Assembly (NCBI GenBank): GCA_944325595.1 | Contig: CALVAQ010000007.1 | Location: 38,926 to 102,925 of the forward strand | Length of the DNA stretch: 64,000 nucleotides | From: Candidatus Gastranaerophilales bacterium | GTDB taxonomy: Bacteria; Cyanobacteriota; Vampirovibrionia; Gastranaerophilales; Gastranaerophilaceae | Direction of reading: 5' to 3' | Notes under the pieces: model-generated | Database searches by the model: none | Told to the model about the DNA's origin: nothing | The model's input: the letters and a program-made list of their open reading frames with translations, nothing else | In this document: positions 51,668 through 60,448 of the stretch, in pieces | Layout of the letters: each line of letters begins with the position of its first letter | Position numbering within the stretch: the first letter of the stretch is position 1 | Program-made: the position numbers and the translations under genes

Positions 51668-53707
51668 TCAGCCCTTGTTTTTTACGGGTTTTAAAGAACC
51701 CGTTTTTATATTTTTATTCTTCGGTTTCGGTTTTATCTGTTGCGTTTGAGCTTTTGCCAGATTTTGAGACGGGGCTTTTGTCATTTCTTCTTTTCTGTTA
51801 AAGAACAAAAATCTTTTCTTTTTCTTATTTTTGCCTGTCGGCTCACTTTTTTGAGAAAGTGTTGTCTGAGAAGGCGTGCTGGGTGTAAATGCATTTGTCA
51901 AAAGAACTTCTGTATACTTTTTGTCCAGATGTGCAAAATCAAACAAGACAATACCTGCGGTTTTTAGCTTTCTTGTTTCATGGAGCTGTCTCAATAAATC
52001 ATCAGGGTTGCCGTTCATAAATGCAACAAAAAGTCCGGGATATATTTTTGTGGTCGGCTTGGAGTTTTGCTTTATATCACTAATCAAATATGCAGCTGTA
52101 TCTTTGTCACAGGTCAATATCAACGGTGTAAAAGCATCAACGGAACCGCTATCTGACCAGGTTTTCCAATCCTGCATTTTAACTTCTTTACTATTGTTTA
52201 AATCAGGAAAAATTACCGCTGTCAGAGGAATGTTATATTTTTTCGTAATGCGTTTAGCTTTAAATACAAAGCTGGAAATCTTGTTTTGTCTGTATTTTGC
52301 CCACGCTTCCCATTGAGGAGTACCGTATTTTACATCAATCGGGTCTATTCCCATTACACTTTTGAATTCGTTTCTTGCAAATTCGGTATATCCCCAGTTG
52401 CTCATCTCATAACCGGTAAATTTTGCACTTATGGACTGTGGATACCTGATGTAATCCAGATTTATTCCGTCCGGTTTGTAACGTGTAATTATTTCTTCAA
52501 GCAATGTCAAAAGATACGTTTGAACCTCAGGGTTTGCGGGGTCAACAAAATATCCGTTATGTTCTGAAATAGATGCAACGGGAGCGGGAGAGTTGTATTT
52601 CATTTTTGTTGTATTTGCCCATTTCGGATAAACAGATATTACGTTTGTCGGGTTATTCATCGGATTTTCGGGACCAGCATAGAAAGTTTCAAACCAGATA
52701 TAAACCTTTATGCCTCTTTTGTGCGCTTCTTCTATCCATATCTCAAGCGGGTCAAAACCGGAAAACTCAGGTCTTTGTGTCTGCACATTGTATTTTGCAA
52801 ATGTTTCTGACGGAAATATAGTTTTGCCCTGATAGTATGTTTCCAAAAATACAGTTTCTATACCGTATTTTTTAACTTTATCCAGTGTTCTTGATATTTC
52901 GCCTCTGGATTTTTCCGTCGGTCTGAGCCAAACGCCTTTGAATTCATTTTTGTAGTAAGGCAGGGCATACTGCATTGCTTTGTTTGCGGCATTAATTGCC
53001 ATTGATGAATATTTCTGTGTGTCATCAGGATTTCTGTTTGCACGTTTGAGGTTGTCCAGTGCTTTTGTAATATAATCATGTGCCAGAGAATCATCATAGT
53101 AGATGTCATTATCTTTGTAATATCTCATTACATTGTCGATTTCTTTTATTTTTGCTTTTGTTGCAAAAATAAAGCTGTCATTTGTAAGATATGCCGTAAT
53201 CATCATATTTTTTAAATCGACATATATCTTTGAACCGACCGTAAGATTTTTGTTTATCCAGTCTTTTGCTCTGCCATGCCCGCTGATTACAAAACCGTCT
53301 TTCGGAATAATCGAATCCGCACCGCTGATTTGAACAACAGTGTTGTCTACTACAATTGCCTCGGCGCCGAATTCATTTGTTCCTGTTCTGGCACCGTTTT
53401 GCGGAGTGTAAACAACCAGCTGGTTTGCACCTCTGCCGCCGGGATAAAAATTGCCCGAAACACTCACTCCCGCTACAGGGTTTATTGAACTTATTTTATA
53501 AGTCTCCTGAGACAGTATGCCTTCAAACGGTACCGGCGGAGTAAGCTCTTCTATCTCCTGTTTTTTTTCTGTTTTTGGTTTTTCAACTTTTGCCGAGTTT
53601 TTTTGTTTGTCTTTTTTAAAAATTTTTGCATCAGAAACTGTTCCTGCACCGAGCAGGACAAAGATAATGAATATTACCGGCAACTCTTTTGCAAAAAATT
53701 TTTTCAT
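51668..53707 (-). CDS. Secreted GHL10-type (DUF187-like) glycoside hydrolase
   Basis: A 679-aa exported protein. A signal peptide (about 9-25) is followed by a Lys/Glu-rich linker and a domain with phosphodiester-glycosidase-like wording (GVSVSGNFYPGGRGANQLV, about 79-97). The TIM-barrel part begins EFKGVWLRPTEKSRGEIS (about 255-272) and has VKKYGIETVFLETYYQG, WIEEAHKRGIKVYIWFE and DGINLDYIRYPQ (about 419-430), with the likely acid in NLDYIRYP. This family is common in cyanobacteria and probably acts on cell-wall or surface glycans. The C-terminal 90 residues are basic and repetitive. A perfect sigma-28 box precedes it, linking it to motility. Confidence 0.85.
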   Translation of the reverse strand: MKKFFAKELPVIFIIFVLLGAGTVSDAKIFKKDKQKNSAKVEKPKTEKKQEIEELTPPVPFEGILSQETYKISSINPVAGVSVSGNFYPGGRGANQLVVYTPQNGARTGTNEFGAEAIVVDNTVVQISGADSIIPKDGFVISGHGRAKDWINKNLTVGSKIYVDLKNMMITAYLTNDSFIFATKAKIKEIDNVMRYYKDNDIYYDDSLAHDYITKALDNLKRANRNPDDTQKYSSMAINAANKAMQYALPYYKNEFKGVWLRPTEKSRGEISRTLDKVKKYGIETVFLETYYQGKTIFPSETFAKYNVQTQRPEFSGFDPLEIWIEEAHKRGIKVYIWFETFYAGPENPMNNPTNVISVYPKWANTTKMKYNSPAPVASISEHNGYFVDPANPEVQTYLLTLLEEIITRYKPDGINLDYIRYPQSISAKFTGYEMSNWGYTEFARNEFKSVMGIDPIDVKYGTPQWEAWAKYRQNKISSFVFKAKRITKKYNIPLTAVIFPDLNNSKEVKMQDWKTWSDSGSVDAFTPLILTCDKDTAAYLISDIKQNSKPTTKIYPGLFVAFMNGNPDDLLRQLHETRKLKTAGIVLFDFAHLDKKYTEVLLTNAFTPSTPSQTTLSQKSEPTGKNKKKKRFLFFNRKEEMTKAPSQNLAKAQTQQIKPKPKNKNIKTGSLKPVKNKG

Positions 53708-53739
53708 AAGCTTATATAAAAAGATATCTGTATTTTTTA

Positions 53740-53766
53740 TTATCGGCAGAATTTTAGAGTAATTTA
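53740..53766 (-). promoter_or_regulatory. Sigma-28 (SigD/FliA-type) promoter of the GHL10 gene
   Basis: On the minus strand TAAA (53766-53763), a 15-bp spacer and GCCGATAA (53747-53740), an exact match to the flagellar sigma consensus. It ends 33 bp before the ATG at 53707. Confidence 0.78.
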
Positions 53767-53854
53767 TTAATAAATAATTAAAATCAACTAATTAGTGCAG
53801 ATTTTATACTATTATAAGAATATAAATGAATAAAAAACGGAGCTTTAAAACCAT

Positions 53855-54919
53855 ATGGAATATAAAGACTACTATCAAATACTCGGTGTAAAACGTGATG
53901 CAACACAGGCAGAGATAAAATCGGCATACCGTAAACTTGCAAAAAAATATCACCCTGATGTAAACAAAACTCCGGAAGCTTCCGCAAAGTTTAAAGATAT
54001 AAACGAGGCTTTTGAGGTTCTCGGTGACAAAGACAAACGCCAGCGTTATGACAGTCTGGGCTCAAACTGGCAGGCAGGAGCAAATTATACCCCTCCTCCG
54101 GGTTTTGAGAACTTTGGTTTTGGCGGCTTTGGAAACGGCGGCGCTCAGTATACCTCACAGGGTATAAATTTCGAAGATTTGGGCGGATTTTCCGACTTTT
54201 TCAACAGCCTTTTCGGCGGAGGGTTCTCTTCAAGCAGCCGTTCGGGTTCAACAAGCTCATTTTATGAAGATATGGGCGGTGGTTTTTCTTCAAGAGCCGC
54301 AAGAAGCGGTGCTTCATCAAGAGCAAAAACCTACCAGCCTGCGGCGGACTTGAACATTACACAGGAGATAAAAGTCAGTGCAAAAGACATATTCAATCAA
54401 AAACCTGTGAGTGTACGCATAAACAATCTCGAAAAATGCACCCAGTGTTCCGGAGTCGGTTCAATTTGTCCGCATTGTAACGGCACGGGGTTTGTGACTT
54501 TCTCAAAAACCCTTAATGTAAAAATTCCGCCGGAAGTAAAAGAAGGTCAAAAAATAAGACTCAAAGGCGAAGGCAAAACCGGTTCAGGCAATATCAAAGG
54601 CGATTTGTATCTTGTTGTCAAGTTTGCCGACAAACAGTACACAATCAACGGTTCAGATTTGACAAAGACAATAGACATAACTCCTGCTGAGGCAGTAATC
54701 GGTACAAAAAAAGAAATAGAAACTCTTCACGGCAATATAAACATAAAAATTCCGCCAAGAACCTCAGGCGGTGCCGTATTGAGGTTAAAAGGACTTGGTC
54801 TGCCCAAAAAATCAGGAGGATACGGCAATCTCAATGTAAAAATCAATCTCGTTGTTCCAAAAGAATTGAGTCAGGAACAAATAAAACTATACGAACAGCT
54901 GTTAAAGCTTGAAAAATAA
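53855..54919 (+). CDS. DnaJ-family co-chaperone with one zinc centre
   Basis: Hsp40 protein of 354 aa that stimulates DnaK. The J-domain (1-70) has the HPD motif in KKYHPDVNK and QRYDSLG at its end; a Gly/Phe/Ser-rich stretch of about 95 residues follows. The zinc region is [20 protein letters not shown] (about 195-214): two CXXCXGXG-type repeats instead of the four of classical DnaJ, so only one zinc can bind. Two beta-domains ([20 protein letters not shown]) complete the substrate-binding part. It looks intermediate between DnaJ and CbpA. A ribosome site CGGAG is 16 bp upstream of the ATG. Confidence 0.9.
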   Translation: MEYKDYYQILGVKRDATQAEIKSAYRKLAKKYHPDVNKTPEASAKFKDINEAFEVLGDKDKRQRYDSLGSNWQAGANYTPPPGFENFGFGGFGNGGAQYTSQGINFEDLGGFSDFFNSLFGGGFSSSSRSGSTSSFYEDMGGGFSSRAARSGASSRAKTYQPAADLNITQEIKVSAKDIFNQKPVSVRINNLEKCTQCSGVGSICPHCNGTGFVTFSKTLNVKIPPEVKEGQKIRLKGEGKTGSGNIKGDLYLVVKFADKQYTINGSDLTKTIDITPAEAVIGTKKEIETLHGNINIKIPPRTSGGAVLRLKGLGLPKKSGGYGNLNVKINLVVPKELSQEQIKLYEQLLKLEK

Positions 54920-54941
54920 ATAAGCTTAACAGCTAAGACAT

Positions 54942-54975
54942 AAAAAAACAGCTCCGGATTTCGGAGCTGTTTTTT
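54942..54975. terminator. Bidirectional terminator between the dnaJ-like and pilin genes
   Basis: Stem ACAGCTCCG/CGGAGCTGT around GATTT, with A and T runs on either side. Confidence 0.9.
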
Positions 54976-54994
54976 CATATTTAAGTTTTTATCC

Positions 54995-55513
54995 TTATTC
55001 ATTACCATAAAGAACTTGTGATTGAGTTTCTGTTCTAGGCAATGCTTTTTGAGGATATACAGCGATTGTAAAGATATCGTATACAGCTTCTGTGCTATCT
55101 GTAATTTTGTTCGGACCTTTTGCACCGTTTACGTCAACTGTAACTTCAGCACAGATATTGGCTTCAGCGCCGCCGCCGGCAACTGTACAAGCTGCACCGC
55201 CGCCTGCTTTAAAGTACATACCGTCAGCTGTATAAAGTTCGCTGTTGCCTGCTGTAGAAGACATAACGTTCAATCTTTGAGTCATCAAATCAAAGAAGTC
55301 AGCACCTGTGTAATCTGTACCGTCTCTACCATCCAAAGCATAGTTCAAAGTAACTGCCTGGTTAATCATAGAAACAGCTTTTTTGAAAGCAGCTTTGTAT
55401 TCTTGCTGTGATGTGCTTTGCATCAATGAAGGAATTGTCATAGCAGCAATTACACCGATAATCATCAATGTAACTAAAACTTCCGCTAAAGTAAAACCAG
55501 ATTTTTTGTTCAT
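54995..55513 (-). CDS. Type IV pilin-like protein (pseudopilin)
   Basis: A 172-aa prepilin. The short basic leader MNKKSG is cleaved before FTLAEVLVTLMIIGV; Glu at position +5 is present, and the hydrophobic helix continues to IAAMTIPSL. The next stretch, QQEYKAAFKKAVSMINQAV, is a wording typical of the numerous pseudopilins of Gastranaerophilales. The globular part has two Cys (about 110-125) that may form a disulfide. I chose the ATG at 55513, which has AGAGGA upstream. Single-gene unit; role is pilus, secretion or DNA uptake. Confidence 0.9.
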   Translation of the reverse strand: MNKKSGFTLAEVLVTLMIIGVIAAMTIPSLMQSTSQQEYKAAFKKAVSMINQAVTLNYALDGRDGTDYTGADFFDLMTQRLNVMSSTAGNSELYTADGMYFKAGGGAACTVAGGGAEANICAEVTVDVNGAKGPNKITDSTEAVYDIFTIAVYPQKALPRTETQSQVLYGNE

Positions 55514-55678
55514 AAGATCCTCTTCTTTCTTATTCAATTCGAGTTTATTTCTTTTGAGTAAATACATAACAAATACGTATTATATTACTTCACTATAAAA
55601 CATTATTTTCAAAAAAGCAATACTAATTTTTAAAAATAGAACTTTAAATAGATATAATCATATGACTAATGTTTGTTT

Positions 55679-55684
55679 TATAAT
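55679..55684 (+). promoter_or_regulatory. -10 box 6 nt before the mnmG ATG
   Basis: TATAAT ends 6 nt before the ATG at 55691, predicting transcription from the start codon. No convincing -35 is seen at 17 bp; a second TATAAT lies at 55653-55658 and would give a leader of about 26 nt without a ribosome site. Confidence 0.5.
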
Positions 55685-55690
55685 ACCAAT

Positions 55691-57544
55691 ATGTTTAAAT
55701 ATGATGTCATAGTTGTAGGTTCAGGGCATGCCGGCTGCGAAGCGGCTATTTCCGCTGCAAAGCTCGGGTTGAAATGTTTGTTAACAACACTTAACCTGGA
55801 ACATATTGCACTTATGCCATGTAATCCTGCAATCGGCGGTCCGGCAAAATCCTGTCTTGTGCGTGAAATTGATGCATTGGGTGGTGTAATGGGTATTGTT
55901 ACGGATGCTACATATATTCAAATGAAAACCCTCAATTCTTCAAAAGGACCTGCTGTCAGGGCACTCAGAGCACAATCAGATAAAAAAGAATATATGTCAT
56001 ATATGAGAAATATTATTGAAAGCATAGAAAATATTTCTCTAAAACAAACCATGATAACTGAACTTATCATTGAAAATGATGAAATAAAAGGAGTAAAAGA
56101 CGAATTCGGGCTGGAGTATTTTGCGCCGACCGTAATTCTTACAACCGGCACATCACTTGAAGGCAGATGCTACATCGGACTGCAATCGGTCAGCGCAGGC
56201 AGAATGGGAGAAAGAGCCGCTACAGGACTGTCAGACTCTCTTCAAAAGAATGGATTTACATTAAAAAGACTTAAAACCGGTACACCGGCAAGAGTTGATT
56301 CAAGAACAATTGATTATTCAAAACTCACAATACAACCGGGAGACGACGAACTCAGATTTTTCTCTTTTGAGCCAAACCGTCCCGTAAGAAAGCAGGTGCC
56401 GTGTTATCTCACAAAAACCACGGAAAAAACACATGAAATTATAAAAGCAAATCTTGACAAATCTCCGTTATACTCCGGACTCATTCACGGAATAGGTCCG
56501 AGGTACTGCCCTTCTATTGAAGACAAAGTTATAAGATTTGCACACAATCCGTCGCATCATATTTTTATTGAACCTGAAGGCAAAGACACATACGAAATTT
56601 ATGTTCAGGGCTTTTCAACAAGTCTCCCCGCAGAAGTTCAGGTGCAGATGCTTCACTCTCTTCCGGGTCTTGAAAATGTTCATATCATAAAACCCGCTTA
56701 TGCAGTCGAATATGATGCCGTTCCCGCCTTACAGCTGTCGCATTCACTTATGACAAAAAAAGTAAAAGGTCTATTCTGTGCCGGACAAATAAACGGTACC
56801 AGCGGGTATGAAGAAGCTGCAGCACAGGGACTTGTTGCAGGAATAAACGCATACAACTATCTTAACGGCAAAGACATGCTGGAACTTTCAAGAAGCAATT
56901 CATATATCGGTACACTGATTGATGATCTTGTTACAAAAGATATTCAGGAACCGTACAGAATGCTTACCTCCCGTTCGGAATACAGGCTTCTTTTAAGACA
57001 GGATAATGCTGATGAGAGATTGACGGAAACAGGATACAAAATCGGGCTTATCAGCGAAGAGCGCTACAAAAGATTTTTGGACAAACAACAACAAATTTCG
57101 GAAGAAATTGAACGTTTAAAATCCGTCAAGATTTCTCCGACAGAAGAGGCAAATGCTATTCTTTCAAAATACAACGAAAAAATAGAAAGAGGAATGAAGC
57201 TTGCAGAATTAATTAAACGCCCGAATATAGATTACAAAGTACTTAAAGAACTGGACAAACAAACTGCGGAGCTGAATTTGCCCGTTGAAATATATGAAGA
57301 AGCAGAGATTAAAATAAAATATGACGGATATATAGAACGCCAGAATAGACAGGTTGAAACTCTGGACAGACTGGAAAAAATCAAAATACCTGCTGATATA
57401 GACTACAATTCACTTTCCCACATTTCAACAGAGACAAAAGAACGTCTGGCAAAAGTCCGCCCTGCCACGCTCGGACAGGCATCACGCATTGGCGGTGTAA
57501 AACCTGCCGATATTTCTGTGTTGATGGTTATGCTGAGCAGATAA
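55691..57544 (+). CDS. mnmG: tRNA uridine-5-carboxymethylaminomethyl modification enzyme
   Basis: FAD-dependent enzyme (GidA) that modifies the wobble uridine with MnmE, 617 aa, full length. The FAD-binding motif is VVGSGHAGCEAA (about 8-19); the family signatures GGPAKSCLVREIDALGG, LKTGTPARVDSRTIDY and GQINGTSGYEEAAAQGLVAG (about 365-384) are intact, with the C-terminal helical domain ending in RIGGVKPADISVL. The ATG at 55691 is preferred to an upstream TTG because the core starts here. No ribosome site is present; see the -10 box directly upstream. Confidence 0.97.
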   Translation: MFKYDVIVVGSGHAGCEAAISAAKLGLKCLLTTLNLEHIALMPCNPAIGGPAKSCLVREIDALGGVMGIVTDATYIQMKTLNSSKGPAVRALRAQSDKKEYMSYMRNIIESIENISLKQTMITELIIENDEIKGVKDEFGLEYFAPTVILTTGTSLEGRCYIGLQSVSAGRMGERAATGLSDSLQKNGFTLKRLKTGTPARVDSRTIDYSKLTIQPGDDELRFFSFEPNRPVRKQVPCYLTKTTEKTHEIIKANLDKSPLYSGLIHGIGPRYCPSIEDKVIRFAHNPSHHIFIEPEGKDTYEIYVQGFSTSLPAEVQVQMLHSLPGLENVHIIKPAYAVEYDAVPALQLSHSLMTKKVKGLFCAGQINGTSGYEEAAAQGLVAGINAYNYLNGKDMLELSRSNSYIGTLIDDLVTKDIQEPYRMLTSRSEYRLLLRQDNADERLTETGYKIGLISEERYKRFLDKQQQISEEIERLKSVKISPTEEANAILSKYNEKIERGMKLAELIKRPNIDYKVLKELDKQTAELNLPVEIYEEAEIKIKYDGYIERQNRQVETLDRLEKIKIPADIDYNSLSHISTETKERLAKVRPATLGQASRIGGVKPADISVLMVMLSR

Positions 57545-57685
57545 ATGTTCAAAAAAATTTGTGACTAGGAGCGTTCTGCAGAATAAAAGCAAAAAAATTT
57601 TGCTTTTATGAGAAAAAATTATGAAATATAGAAAAGATAAGCAATGAAGGTTCAAAACAGAAACTGCACCGCTGCTAAAATATAC
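57545..57685 (+). other. Short gap after mnmG with an AT-rich hairpin
   Basis: An AT-rich hairpin (ATAAAAGCAAAA with TTTTGCTTTTAT, about 57583-57610) follows mnmG and could slow polymerase or stabilise the 3' end. No coding frame is convincing. The proper terminator follows at 57686. Confidence 0.45.
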
Positions 57686-57719
57686 AAAAAGGCTGACAAA
57701 CTATTTGTCAGCCTTTTTT
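57686..57719. terminator. Bidirectional terminator between mnmG and rpsA
   Basis: A 15-bp stem (57686-57700 with 57704-57718) around CTA, A-rich left and T-rich right, serving both genes. Confidence 0.92.
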
Positions 57720-57734
57720 GTTTACGAATTTTTA

Positions 57735-58790
57735 TTATTCGTTAATGTCTTTTACGCTCAATGCAATTCTGTGTTCTTGAGGAGTGAATTTTTTGATAAG
57801 AACTTTAACTTCGTCTCCTGTTTTGTAAACATCGAACGGGTTTGCATTTGAATCTTCCATTTCAGCTACCGGCAGCAATGCTTCAACACCGGGGAAGATA
57901 TTGATGAAAGCACCGAATGAAGTAACTTTATTTACTGTACCTGTGATGATTTCGCCTTCTTTAAACTTGTCTTCGATTTCTTCCCAGGGATTGTCACCGA
58001 TTCTTTTCAAGCTCAAGCTGATTCTTTTCAGGTCTTCGTCAATTTTCAGAACTTTAACTTCTATCTTTTGACCGAGTTTCAATACATCGGAAGGATGTTT
58101 AATTCTCTGCCAAGAAATTTCTGAAATCGGAAGCAAGCCGTCAACACCGTTGATATCGATAAATGCACCGAAATCAGCAATTCTAACTACTTCACCTTCA
58201 ACAATCTGGTCAACTTCAAGATTTGAAATGACTTCGTCAACGAGCTGTTCTCTTTGTTCGGCAAGAGCCTGTCTTTGTGAAAGTATAAGTTTGTTTCTTT
58301 TTGCATCTGCTTCAAGAACTTTTGCTTCAATTTCCTGATCCATAAGACCGTCAAACGGCATGCCTGTTCTAAGCTGAGAAGCTGGAATAAAGCCTCTAAG
58401 ATCTTCAACTTCAACTATTACGCCGCCTTTAACAAGTGAAACAACTTTTGCTTTAACAGTTTCGCCGGAAATTTTTGCATTTTGAAGATTTTGCCATGCC
58501 TGAGCACATGCAACTCTTTTAAGAGAAAGAAGCATTCCGCTTTTTTCGTCTTCATCTTCTTTAAGAATATAAAATTCTTTGCAATCACCTATTTTGAGTT
58601 CATCGACCATAGATGTCGGGATTTCTCTGTCAGGCAAAAAGCCTTCTGATTTAGCACCGATATCAACAAGATACCCGTCTTTTTCTCTTTGCAGAATCAT
58701 TCCTCTTACAACATCAGCTACGCTGAGTTTTGATGTAAATGATTCTTCGAGAAGTTTTTCAAATTCGTCCATTTGTGTTGTTGTTGTCAT
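57735..58790 (-). CDS. rpsA: Ribosomal protein S1
   Basis: mRNA-binding protein of the small ribosomal subunit, 351 aa. Four OB-fold S1 repeats are visible, starting near residues 24, 107, 192 and 279; the last two are the best (VEGEVVRIADFGAFIDING and ITGTVNKVTSFGAFINIFPG). This is shorter than the six-repeat protein of proteobacteria and similar to cyanobacterial and Firmicutes S1. It begins 22 bp after ispH on the same strand, so the two form one unit, an arrangement also known from Firmicutes. Confidence 0.93.
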   Translation of the reverse strand: MTTTTQMDEFEKLLEESFTSKLSVADVVRGMILQREKDGYLVDIGAKSEGFLPDREIPTSMVDELKIGDCKEFYILKEDEDEKSGMLLSLKRVACAQAWQNLQNAKISGETVKAKVVSLVKGGVIVEVEDLRGFIPASQLRTGMPFDGLMDQEIEAKVLEADAKRNKLILSQRQALAEQREQLVDEVISNLEVDQIVEGEVVRIADFGAFIDINGVDGLLPISEISWQRIKHPSDVLKLGQKIEVKVLKIDEDLKRISLSLKRIGDNPWEEIEDKFKEGEIITGTVNKVTSFGAFINIFPGVEALLPVAEMEDSNANPFDVYKTGDEVKVLIKKFTPQEHRIALSVKDINE

Positions 58791-58812
58791 TTTTATTTTC
58801 CTTTCATTGTTT

Positions 58813-59709
58813 TTAATAGTTATTTAATTTATTCATAACATTGCTGATTATGTTGTCAGGAGTAGATGCTCCTGCCGTTACGCCGATATTTTCGGCATTT
58901 TGTATCAATTCTTTGTAGTTATCTAACTCTTCATCTGTTTCAATATGTATTGTTTTTGTAATACCTGTCAAAATTTCTGCCAAATGCGTAGTGTTTGCAC
59001 TTTTTTTGCTCCCTACCACAACCATCAAATCAGACTCACGGGCAAGGTTTTTTGCTTCTGTCTGCCGAAGCGAAGTAGAAGCACATATTGTGTTGAAAAT
59101 TTTCAGTTCTTTCGAAACAGACAAAAGATAATCCACTATATTCTTTAAATTTTCAATTCTCTGTGTAGTCTGCACTACGACTCCGACTCGTTTATGTTTT
59201 TTTATTTGCTCTTCATTGTTTTTCAAACATTGAACATCCGGTGCAACTATTATATTTTCTCCGAATATTTGCGCATTAGCTCTGATTGCACAAACTTCAG
59301 GATGTTCCGGTTTGCCCACAATAACAAGCAGATAACCGTCTTTTACAAGTTCGATAGCTTTTTGCTGTACTTTTTTTACATCCAGACAAGTCAAATCTAC
59401 TATCTCGTACCCTTTGTTTTTTGCATTTTCAAAAACTTCTGGAGCAGCGCCATGGCTTCTTATTACACAAATTCCGGTTTCTTTTTCCGGCAGTTCATCA
59501 ACTGTATGTATACCAAGAGCAGAGAGTTCGTTAATAACATGTGAATTGTGAATCAATTCACCCAGAACAAAAATCTCTTTGCTGTTGTTTTCTTCTTTTA
59601 GTTTTTTTGTTGTCTCAACGGCTCTTTTTACGCCGTAACAAAAACCTGCATGTTTCGCCAGTTTAATGTTTTTTTTCAAACGTCTGTACGTCCAATCCTT
59701 TAGACTCAT
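58813..59709 (-). CDS. ispH: 4-hydroxy-3-methylbut-2-enyl diphosphate reductase
   Basis: Last enzyme of the MEP isoprenoid pathway, with a 4Fe-4S cluster; 298 aa. The three cluster cysteines are C24 (AGFCYGVKRA), C108 (DLTCLDV) and C209 (NTICAST). Conserved LGELIHN and IRSHGAAPE are present. The ATG at 59709 lies in a perfect 6-bp hairpin (CATCCG/CGGATG) and has no ribosome site; most family members begin about 14 residues later, so the true start may be the TTG that gives KKNIKLAKHAG. Cotranscribed with rpsA. Confidence 0.95.
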   Translation of the reverse strand: MSLKDWTYRRLKKNIKLAKHAGFCYGVKRAVETTKKLKEENNSKEIFVLGELIHNSHVINELSALGIHTVDELPEKETGICVIRSHGAAPEVFENAKNKGYEIVDLTCLDVKKVQQKAIELVKDGYLLVIVGKPEHPEVCAIRANAQIFGENIIVAPDVQCLKNNEEQIKKHKRVGVVVQTTQRIENLKNIVDYLLSVSKELKIFNTICASTSLRQTEAKNLARESDLMVVVGSKKSANTTHLAEILTGITKTIHIETDEELDNYKELIQNAENIGVTAGASTPDNIISNVMNKLNNY

Positions 59710-59786
59710 CCGAAAAGCCGGATGGTATATTTATTTATGACATGAACAAATTATATTTTCAATAGTCCTGCACAATATAAACAGGC

Positions 59787-59817
59787 AAAAAAAAGGGAGT
59801 TTTGAAACAAACCTCCC
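59787..59817 (-). terminator. Strong minus-strand terminator upstream of ispH
   Basis: On the minus strand GGGAG-g-TTTG pairs with CAAA-a-CTCCC around TTT, followed by eight T. It lies 78 bp before the ispH start in the same orientation, with no coding gene for 630 bp upstream. Confidence 0.8.
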
Positions 59818-60262
59818 ATATTTCCCCATTTCTCCGTATATTTACGTTAAAAACGCTATACTTCAAATCTTTTGTTTGTCCTTTCGGACATTTCTTGATT
59901 CAATATCTGTCTGTATTATAAACAGTTTTTCTTCTTTTTTTATCGATTAAACGGAGTATCAACCCCGAAACGGTTCAAAATCTTGCCAATACAAACACAT
60001 CAATTTATGCGGACACCATATTTCGGCTAAAACCTGCTTGTCCGAATTAAATCTATATTTTTTTGCGTTTAATTTTTATATAAAACAAAATTCAATCAAC
60101 TTCCGAACTCGTTATACCAATATTAAAACAAATTTTGCCGTCATGGGCAATTTTTCTGCTGTCCATGCTTTTTATTTTACAATTTTATCTTTGTAGTAAT
60201 ACCGCAAAGCAAATAAAACAGCGGATTTTGAGTATTTTAAAAAAGTTTTACATAGTTTTTTT
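59787..60262 (-). ncRNA. Candidate non-coding RNA upstream of ispH
   Basis: Predicted from a TTGACA-17-TAAGAA promoter to a strong terminator, about 475 nt. Hairpins include CGGACA/TGTCCG (around 60010-60045), TGTCC-GAAA-GGACA (59879-59891) and AAATTGCC/GGCAA (around 60134-60153). No signature of RNase P RNA, tmRNA, SRP RNA or a known riboswitch was seen. It may be an independent RNA or a leader with an attenuator for ispH. Confidence 0.35.
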
Positions 60263-60268
60263 TTATAA

Positions 60269-60297
60269 TTCTTAAAAAACACTTGAAATCATGTCAA
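60269..60297 (-). promoter_or_regulatory. Possible promoter of the candidate ncRNA
   Basis: Minus strand TTGACA (60297-60292), 17-bp spacer, TAAGAA (60274-60269). The -35 is perfect, the -10 moderate; a TATAAA lies a few bases further on. Confidence 0.4.
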
Positions 60298-60394
60298 ACT
60301 GTCTATTCGCTGTTTTTTTATAAAAATAATTTTGTTTAATTTTTTGTAATTATTTTTTCTAAATTCCAAAAAATATTTTTTGATATTCCCAAAA

Positions 60395-60441
60395 AACTTA
60401 ATCCTGTGCCGCAGTTTCCGCCAACACATGGGCGGGCGGCA
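60395..60441 (-). terminator. Possible terminator of the aro operon
   Basis: Outer stem TGCCGC/GCGGCA (60407-60412 with 60436-60441) encloses CCGCC/GGCGG (60418-60422 with 60431-60435), eight bases after the aroB stop. A run of six T follows nine bases later, so efficiency may be low. Confidence 0.45.
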
Positions 60442-60448
60442 GAGTTTA

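Larger units (their letters stand above)
59710..60448 (-). other. 740-bp non-coding gap between aroB and ispH
   Basis: No acceptable coding frame. On the minus strand, in order: a GC-rich nested hairpin just after aroB (60407-60441), a promoter-like TTGACA (60297-60292), a stretch with several hairpins, a strong terminator (59787-59817), then a TATAAT near 59753 that may drive ispH. See the separate entries. Confidence 0.6.

Noticed and set aside
59787..60262. RNase P RNA or tmRNA
   Set aside because: Conserved motifs of both, and a tRNA-like end for tmRNA, are absent.
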